DNA of 64,000 nt from Bryoerythrophyllum caledonicum (Eukaryota > Streptophyta > Bryopsida > Pottiales > Pottiaceae), in contig OZ020516.1 of assembly GCA_963971425.1 (NCBI GenBank), positions 19,289,332 to 19,353,331 on the forward strand, written 5' to 3'. Positions 57,924 to 64,000 of this stretch are shown piece by piece (position 1 is the first letter of the stretch; each line of letters opens with the position of its first letter). Under the pieces are notes generated by a model, which made no database searches, was not told the DNA's origin, and worked only from the letters and a program-made list of their open reading frames with translations. The position numbers and the translations under genes are program-made.

Positions 57924-58084
57924 TATTCTAAATACACATGATGTGCAAAATAATAATTGGAATTGATAAAGTGAAGGATACATCTTGGTTATATATGAGA
58001 GGCTTATGCCTCTTGGTATATCAAGAGACATACCTCTTGATAAACTAATGTACTAATTTAGATAATGTAGGTTATAAGTTAACA
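57924..58084 (-). repeat. 3-prime LTR of the copia element
   Basis: 161 bp, about 97% identical to the other LTR by eye. Bounded by the TSD ATTCA on the left and by the polypurine tract on the right. Confidence 0.95.
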
Positions 58085-58115
58085 CCCTCCCTTAACTTAT
58101 ATCTAGATTAAAAAT

Positions 58116-58895
58116 CTACTTAATACTCATTAAATCTAAACATTTTTTATATTTGGGTCTTGGTAAAGATTTCGTCAAAACATCGGCAATCATTTCTTCT
58201 GTTGGACAATAAACTAATTCAATATCACATTGTTCGGCTTTTTCTCGTAGATAAAGATGTGTTATTTCAATATGTTTAGAATTTTGATGATGTCTAGGGT
58301 TTTTAGTCAACCCAATACAAGATTGATTGTCGCAGTAGATAGGTAAAGGTCCCATTTGCTCAAATCCAATTTCTTTCATAAGTTGTTTCATCCACATCCC
58401 TTCTTTTGCCGCCGATGCACATGCGATATATTCGGCTTCCGCAGATGATAAAGTAATTGTTGCTTGTTGACGACTTTGCCAGGAAACTGGCCCACCGCCT
58501 AAAGTAAAAAGATAATCGGATGTAGATTTTCTAGAATCGATGTCACTAGCCCAATCCGAGCCGGACCAACCTTGGGTTTGATGCGGATATGTGGTATTTC
58601 CACTTCCATATTTATAGGTTATCTTAAGATCTAAAGTTCCTTTTATATATCTCATGATTCTCTTAATAGCAGACCAATGCAATGAATCGGGATTTACCAT
58701 AAATTTACTTACTTGGCTATTTGGATATGCCAAATTGATTCTTGTAGTAGTCATTGCATGTATTAGGCTACCAACAGCATCAGCATAGGGAATTGTCTTC
58801 ATTGCTTCTATGTCTAGAGCCTCTGTGGGACTCATTGTTGTTGTCAATCTAATGCCTATTTCAAGTGGTGTAGATAGTGATTTACAGTTAATCAT
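58116..58895 (-). pseudogene. Copia RNase H domain segment
   Basis: Open for 259 codons. YADAVGSLIHAMTTTRINLA, WSAIKRIMRYIKGTLDL, SGSDWASDIDSRKSTSDYLF, LSSAEAEYIACASAAKEGMW and ADVLTKSLPRPKY are the standard copia RNase H landmarks. It ends near the 3-prime LTR. It is separated from the RT part by stops and frame changes at about 58896-59002. Confidence 0.92.
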
Positions 58896-59002
58896 ATTAA
58901 ATTTCGTAAGGATACCTTTAAAATATCAATGTTGAGAGATAGAAAGAGATTTTTCTTTTCTATTTCTTTCAATAACCATACCTAAGCATCCATCTCCATT
59001 TT

Positions 59003-60079
59003 CTATAGGGCTCCATTAGTCATTTCTAAACCTGTAGCAAGAATTTGTTTGATATGATTGAGAAAATTTAATTCATTACTTACAAGTATACAATTGTCCA
59101 CATATAAAGCCAAATTTATAACAAAGATCAATGGATCAAATTTCCTCTTTATGTATATATTAGGATCTAGAATTCCCCTAACAAATCCATTTTGGATAAG
59201 ATATTCATCTATACGTTTATACCACATTTGTGCAGATTGTTTCAAACCATAAATTGATTTTAAAAGTTTACAAACTTTGTTTTCAAGATTGGGAGTAATT
59301 TGTCCTTCAGGTTGGGCCATATATATTTCTTCATTGATTTTACCGTAAAGAAATGCGCTTTTGACATCCATTTGATGAACATGTAAATCAAAAATTGCCG
59401 CTAATGCAAATATTATTTGTAGTGAAGTAATTTTCACCACATGTGAAAAAATTTCGTTATAGTCAATTCCTTTTTCTTGGGAAAAACCACGAGCAACTAA
59501 TCTAGCTTTGTATCTGGTGATTATACTATGAGCATTATATTTCTTCTTTAAAATCCATTTACAACTATCGGTGGATCGTCCAAGAGGCAAGTCGGTTAAA
59601 ATCCATGTATCATTTTCCATCAAAGAATTGTATTCATCATCCATTGCTACTTTCTATTTGCAAGCATCAGTGCTATGTAGAGCATCTTGTATAGTAGTAG
59701 GAGTATCAGGGTTGAATAATAATGATGGATAATTCTCCAAGTAATTTACATATAAGGCATAATCATTAAATTTGGCGGGCAATTTACCTTTTGTTGTACG
59801 AACAAGACGTGTATTGTTTGTATTTGATGTCACATCTTCAAAATCATCATCCTCAGACCGTGAACTTGGGGATAATTCTAAAGATATGTCTCTACGTGGT
59901 AAGTCACTAATGGGTATATTAGAGACTGAATTTTGAAGAGCATGTACCGATATTGATTGAATTTCTTGTTCAAATGGATTGGGTGGTAAATTAAGTTGAG
60001 GTACTTGATGTATAGGATGTGGAATATGAGCAAGTGTCTCATTAGGTTGTTGATATGTATTATCAAAAATTATTTTCAC
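59003..60079 (-). pseudogene. Copia linker and reverse transcriptase segment
   Basis: One in-frame stop (near 59654-59656) divides the linker frame from the RT frame. RT landmarks: YKARLVARGFSQEKGIDYNE, QMDVKSAFLYGKINEEIYM, SIYGLKQSAQMWYKRID. The catalytic YVDD box reads YVDN (LYVDNCILVSNE), and the expected FSPVVK reads FSHVVK. Loss of an active-site aspartate and the stop make it inactive. Confidence 0.92.
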
Positions 60080-60106
60080 ATAATTATTATTATTATTATC
60101 ATCGGT

Positions 60107-60725
60107 TTAAGTGGGTTGCTTAGAAGCTTTACATGGTGAGGCATCATAATTTGTTATATTTTGGGGAATAAGAAGAATACTTTCTTCATTAAATATAACA
60201 TTTTGACTTGTAAAATACTTGCGTTTAGTTTTATCATATAATATATAGCCTTTGATGCCTTCTTGAGCACCATATCCAACAAGGATGCCTTTACGGCTTT
60301 TTGGATCTAATTTTTTACGGAGTTCATCTGGAATATGTGCGTATCCAGGTGAACCAAAAATTCTTAGATAACTAAGATCAGGGACAATCCCACACCACAT
60401 GGTTAAAGAAGTATATCTCCCAAGTGTAGATGTAATAGAACGGTTTTGGATGTGGCAGGCTGTTGAGACAGCATCCATCCAAAAAGAATTAGGAAGTTTA
60501 GCAGTTTGTAACATTGATCTAGTTGATTCTACAAGAGTACGGTTTTTCCGTTTGGATACACCATTTTGTTCCGGAGTATAAGAATTTGTAAATTGGCGGA
60601 CTATCTATGTTCTGCACAGAAATTCATAAAGGAAGCAGACATGTATTCTTCCCCGTTATTAGTCCATCATATTTTGATAGTCTGATTGGTTTGATTTTCG
60701 CCTAAGGTCTTGTAGATATTGAATT
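60107..60725 (-). pseudogene. Copia integrase C-terminal segment
   Basis: Contains KLPNSFWMDAVSTACHIQNR, YLRIFGSPGYAHIP, DPKSRKGILVGYG and GYILYDKTKRKYF, the usual copia integrase tail. Frame breaks near 60515-60725 separate it from the upstream catalytic core. Confidence 0.88.
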
Positions 60726-61502
60726 TTAAAAAAAACCAGATTTATGTTTGAGGAAATAAATTGCTGTGAAACGGGAATAGTCGTCAATAAAAATGGCAAA
60801 ATAATAATAGCTACCAATAGATTGGGTTTGCATAGGTCCACAAAGGTCCAAATGTATAAGGTCTAAAATATTATAAGTATGAGTAAATTTACTTTTTGGA
60901 AAAGGCAATTTATGTTGCTTTCCAAGCACGCAACCTGCATAAAAAGATAATGTAGAAATATTTTTGTACAAACGGATAACTATATTTCTTTTTTTCATTT
61001 CTTGTAAAGAGAAATCATTCAAATGACAAAGACAATGATGCCATTTCATGGAATCATAACATGAAGGTTTTATTATTGTCATGGAGGCAAAATGTTTAAC
61101 AGAACCATCATTAGCAAGAGGATATAAGTTATCCACTTGATTGAAGCGCATCTCAATTAATTTGTCATGATTGTTTTTATGCTTTAGAATAGCATAATTG
61201 TGAAATAATTCAATACTTTGGCATTCAATAGTTGCTTTACAAACAAAAATGATACTCTTGGCAAGTGCGGGAATGTGCAAAACATCATGCACTATAGTTG
61301 TTTGTCCATTATTAAGATGAATTTGAACTATTCCTTTGCCTATAGCATGATGAATTTTATCATCACAAGAATATACTTTCAAAGGAGGATTTAAATTTGA
61401 ATATGTTATAAAATATTCTTTAATAGGAGTCATATGTTGTGTAGCGCCGGAGTCTAGATACCACATGTGTGAATCTAGTGAGTGGTCTTTAAACGAAGCC
61501 AT
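60726..61502 (-). pseudogene. Copia protease, pre-integrase and integrase start
   Basis: WYLDSGATQHMT is the aspartic protease active site; WHHCLCHLN plus a downstream CVLGKQHKLPFPKS form the zinc-binding pre-integrase motif; LDLIHLDLCGPMQTQSIGSY and FAIFIDDYSRFTAIYFLKHK begin the integrase core. A frame break follows at about 60726. Confidence 0.9.
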
Positions 61503-61619
61503 AAATCACTGTATTATATCTTGTTTTGTCGGATTTGTAAAAGGCGCTTCACTTGTGGTAAAATTTGCTTGAGTAGATGTAGGCTTAAAATTTTCATGTG
61601 TTTTATCTCGGGCTAGTTT

Positions 61620-62462
61620 TTAACAATTGGGTTGAATATGCCCCGGTTTACCACAATAGTGACAAACTAATGGTTTTGAGGAATTGTTTTGATTGTATAT
61701 ATAGTGTGGAAATTTTGAAGGAGTTCCATTTTTATATCTTGAATTATTTTGATAACTATTTGAATTATTTGGATAATTCTTTGGCTTCCAATTAGTTTGT
61801 ATATTTTGACCATATCTTACCAAAAAAGCTCCGGGTTTAGAATTCGGAGTTGAAGTATGTTTAGAATCTTCATAGTTCCGCATGGCCGCTTCTTCTAAGA
61901 TTCAAGAAATTAAATTTGAGATTGTTTTATTGGTAACATTACCTTGAGAGGATATAAATGGTCTCCATGAAGAAGGAAGAGCTCCCAGTAGATAAATATA
62001 TTGTTGTTCTTCAGGGATAACCAATCCGGAAACAGATATTTCATCAATCACACCTTGGAATTCTTCAATAAATTCGCTAATAGGAGTGTCTTCAGACATA
62101 ATTAATTGTGACAATTCCTTTTGTGCTATGACTTGAGTAGCAACGTCTGTTTGCTGATATGCTTTTTTTAATTTGTTCCAAATAGCTTTAGAAGATTTTG
62201 GGTGCTTAACAATACTAAATTGCTTATCGCCACAATGTAGCATGATAGTGGCACAGGAATCTTTACGTTTCCAAAGAATTTGGGAAGCTTGAGCTTCAGC
62301 AGTGGAAGTTCCAGGATTGGCTGCACTACCATCCACAATTAAAAATAATCATTCAAAATTAAAACTAATTCCATTTTTACACTCCAAGAATTGTAATATG
62401 TTGTAGTCAACTTCTCTACCAAATATGGTTTAGAAGAGCGTGTTTGTTGATGTTGAAGCCAT
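61620..62462 (-). pseudogene. Copia gag segment with zinc knuckle
   Basis: ATG at 62462 (MASTSTNTLF) meets a stop at once; the continuing frames give YYNSWSVKMELVL, then KAIWNKLKKAYQQTDVATQV and FIEEFQGVIDEI typical of UBN2-type gag, and finally CHYCGKPGHIQPNC, a CX2CX4HX4C zinc knuckle. At least three frame or stop breaks are present. Confidence 0.9.
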
Positions 62463-62561
62463 AGTTGAAGACTTTGTTGTTGGACAAATAAATATAACTA
62501 TACTATGGACGTTGGCCCATAAAAAAAAATTAAATTTAAGCTTCAAGCTTTTGAGCTTCTC

Positions 62562-62573
62562 GCTCTGATACCA
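62562..62573 (-). other. Primer-binding site of the copia element
   Basis: TGGTATCAGAGC on the minus strand, immediately downstream of the 5-prime LTR; the usual plant copia site complementary to initiator tRNA-Met. Confidence 0.92.
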
Positions 62574-62734
62574 TATTCTAAATACACATGATGTGCAAAA
62601 TAATAATTGAAATTGATAAAGTGAAGGATACATGTGGGTAATATATGAGAGGCTTATGCCTCTTGGTATATCAAGAGACATACCTCTTGATAAACTAATG
62701 TACTAATCTAGATAATGTAGGTTATAAGTTAACA
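62574..62734 (-). repeat. 5-prime LTR of the copia element
   Basis: 161 bp, flanked on the right by the TSD ATTCA and on the left by the primer-binding site. Confidence 0.95.
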
Positions 62735-62842
62735 ATTCACATACGCAAAAGTTGCGACTTTCGCATACGTAACTAATGTTCACATATGTGAAACAACCAA
62801 CTTTTCACATATGCAAAAGTTGCAACTTTTGCACATGTGAAT
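62735..62842. mobile_element. Fold-back element split from its left flank by the copia insertion
   Basis: It runs from ATTCACAT to ATGTGAAT and contains two nested palindromes: 62736-62773 (CATACGCAAAAGTTGCGACT...) and 62804-62841 (a 38-bp near-perfect palindrome centred on GTTGCAAC). GCC stands just outside both ends if the copia element is removed. The copia TSD ATTCA is its first five bases. Confidence 0.65.
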
Positions 62843-62979
62843 GCCTCCTGGGCCCCTTGTGTTGCGCCACCACAATGTGGTGGAGCTCACCAGGCTCTGC
62901 CGTGACTACAACAAGTTTGTGCTCGTGTACAAGCCTGAGGCCGATGTATGGGGTGAATCGCCTTTCAGGACACTCTACA
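62843..62979 (+). pseudogene. GC-rich exon-like fragment with splice donor
   Basis: Open frame encoding VELTRLCRDYNKFVLVYKPE and then ADVWGESPFRTLYM, with host-like GC-rich codons. It ends CTCTACAT-GTAAGT, a consensus splice donor. No family is recognised. It may be the remaining part of the gene begun at 57483, or an independent relic. Confidence 0.4.
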
Positions 62980-63088
62980 TGTAAGTAATGGTTCTCTTTC
63001 ATTTGATTAATATAATATATAATATTTCTCACATGGTATGAGAGCGAAATGTGTTCTTCTATGGCTCTTCTTTCTGAAAATTCAAGGA

Positions 63089-63117
63089 AGGATGTTTTTT
63101 ATTTATTAATATTTGAA

Positions 63118-63162
<45 letters not shown>

Positions 63163-63413
63163 TTTTATTTTTTTTGCCTACGTAAGTTCAATTCCTATCC
63201 AAAAGTTCCTATTGGAAGAGGGATTTGAACCCCCGTGTGCGAATTACGGTCCCGATGTTTTAATCGGCTAATCTATTCCGACATGCAAATTTTTAATCCG
63301 TTGTTATACTAATCTGCCGCTTCCTGGTTGTTGGATGATAATTCCCCTCATGCGCCTTTTAACTTGGCCCCGATTTTCAAAGCGGATGTTTTGGATTTAT
63401 TAATATTTGAATT
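63089..63413 (-). mobile_element. SINE-like insertion with tRNA-like promoter boxes and long target duplication
   Basis: GGATGTTTT..ATTTATTAATATTTGAAT occurs at 63089-63116 and again at 63383-63410, flanking about 270 bp. On the minus strand the insert contains TAGCCGATTAAAA (A-box-like) and, about 40 bases on, GGGGGTTCAAATCCC (B box), and it ends in A-rich sequence running into an AT microsatellite. This is the layout of a tRNA-derived SINE. It lies in the leader of the second copia element. Confidence 0.7.
63121..63159. repeat. AT dinucleotide microsatellite
   Basis: About nineteen TA units in a row, at the 3-prime tail of the SINE-like insertion. Confidence 0.95.
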
Positions 63414-64000
63414 TGAAAGAGGTGAAGTGAAAATAACACTTTAAATTACAAATACAACCTTCAATAATGCATTTATACGAAATGAAGCAACAACAAATCT
63501 CAATGAAGAAAATCTAGACTTTATTGAAGAAATTGAGAATCTTCAAGCTATTTTAAGAAGAGAATACAAAATTCAACAACATAAAGAAATTCAAATTTCA
63601 AACATAAATCATGTCACAAAAGGTTGACATTAGTCATGTTCTTAAATTCAATGGAACATGCTTTAATATATGGAAACATAGATTAACATTGATTTTCAAA
63701 ACAAAAAAATTATGGTTGATAGTAAGTGGTGTTGAATCTTTGCCGGTTGCACCTATAGCAACAAAAATTGCTGCAGGTCCCTACCTGCAACAGGTGTAGG
63801 TATTATTAGTCATTGGGAAGAAATGAATTCATTATCTCTTACAATCATTAATAAATGTTTAGAAAACAATGTTGTTTTGCATATTTAGTCTTGTACAAAT
63901 GCAAATCAAGCATGGCAATAGTTAACAAAAAGTTTGAATCTCAAGATGCAGTAATTAAGACGCATCTTAAAGATAAGTTGCACACGTTTAAGATGAAAGA

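Larger units (their letters stand above)
57924..62734 (-). mobile_element. Full-length Ty1/copia LTR retrotransposon, inactivated
   Basis: LTRs of 161 bp lie at 57924-58084 and 62574-62734, differing at about five positions. On the minus strand they run TGTTAACTTATAACC to ATTTAGAATA (TG...TA ends). ATTCA is duplicated on both sides (57919-57923 and 62735-62739). The primer site TGGTATCAGAGC (62562-62573, minus) matches the initiator-tRNA-Met type directly after the 5-prime LTR. A purine tract AAGGGAGGG precedes the 3-prime LTR. Gag, protease, integrase, RT and RNase H follow in copia order; all are interrupted. Confidence 0.96.
63034..64000 (+). mobile_element. Start of a second copia element, running off the window
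   Basis: TGGTATGAGAGC at 63034-63045 is one base off the copia primer site and is preceded by ...CTCACA, a likely LTR end. The gag frame starts ATG 63611 (SHVLKFNGTCFNIWKHRLTL, FKTKKLWLIVSG) and continues in shifted frames (LSLTIINKCLENNVV; AVIKTHLKDKLHTFKMKE) to the window edge. A left LTR could not be delimited. Broken by stops. Confidence 0.8.

Noticed and set aside
63216-63290. A tRNA gene on the minus strand
   Set aside because: Box-like motifs and a T-arm-like GGGGGTTCAAATCCC are present, but I cannot form a matching acceptor stem or anticodon arm; long flanking direct repeats favour a SINE.
1-64000. CRISPR array, bacterial operon or bacteriophage features
   Set aside because: The only regularly repeated arrays are the intron minisatellite and microsatellites; gene structure is eukaryotic throughout.

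Overview
The window is nuclear DNA from a plant. Several genes have spliceosomal introns with GT-AG borders. The gene set is typically plant: a TRM/LONGIFOLIA-type protein with DUF4378, an AVT3-type vacuolar amino acid transporter, 20S proteasome beta-4, NAD-dependent glycerol-3-phosphate dehydrogenase, and ribosomal proteins eL34 and eS17 with plant telo-box motifs (AAACCCTA). The GC-rich coding exons in AT-rich, transposon-filled DNA, together with a bacterial-type M6 metalloprotease gene, make me favour a non-seed land plant (bryophyte or lycophyte/fern grade). That placement is inference; no marker here fixes the species.

Layout. 1-16.7 kb has no convincing gene: AT-rich spacer, dispersed repeats and a 200-bp assembly gap (11753-11952). 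16.8-25.1 kb is a gene cluster: a TRM-like gene (+), proteasome beta-4 (+) and glycerol-3-phosphate dehydrogenase (-), the last two convergent with 91 bp between stop codons. 25.3-37.5 kb is a dense nest of short non-autonomous elements. 38.2-40.0 kb is the AVT3-like transporter. 41.2-44.7 kb is a complete-ended but decayed PIF/Harbinger transposon. 45-48.4 kb holds more small elements. 49.9-54.3 kb is a second gene cluster: M6 protease (+), eL34 (-) and eS17 (+), the two ribosomal genes divergent from a shared 361-bp promoter interval. 55-64 kb is again repeat-rich: a full-length but broken Ty1/copia retrotransposon with 161-bp LTRs and 5-bp target duplication, inserted beside a fold-back element between two pieces of GC-rich coding sequence, then the start of a second copia element carrying a SINE-like insertion.

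The most unusual feature is a set of short elements of at least eight sequence families (130 to about 1280 bp) that share one end structure: TTAA, then CCC(C/T)TwAAG..., and its inverse ending GGG-TTAA. Outer T and A bases are conserved at nearly all ends, and one insertion (32736-33690) can be compared with uninterrupted copies of its target elsewhere in the window, giving a single TTAR in the empty site and two TTAA in the filled one. This is the signature of piggyBac-type transposition, which I know as a mainly animal, fungal and protist superfamily. Several copies sit end to end sharing one TTAA (34086-37126). No transposase for them lies in the window.

The genes do not form a pathway; they are ordinary dispersed plant genes. 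Exon borders were read by eye from reading frame, splice sites and family similarity, and every call on function is from remembered family features, not a search.
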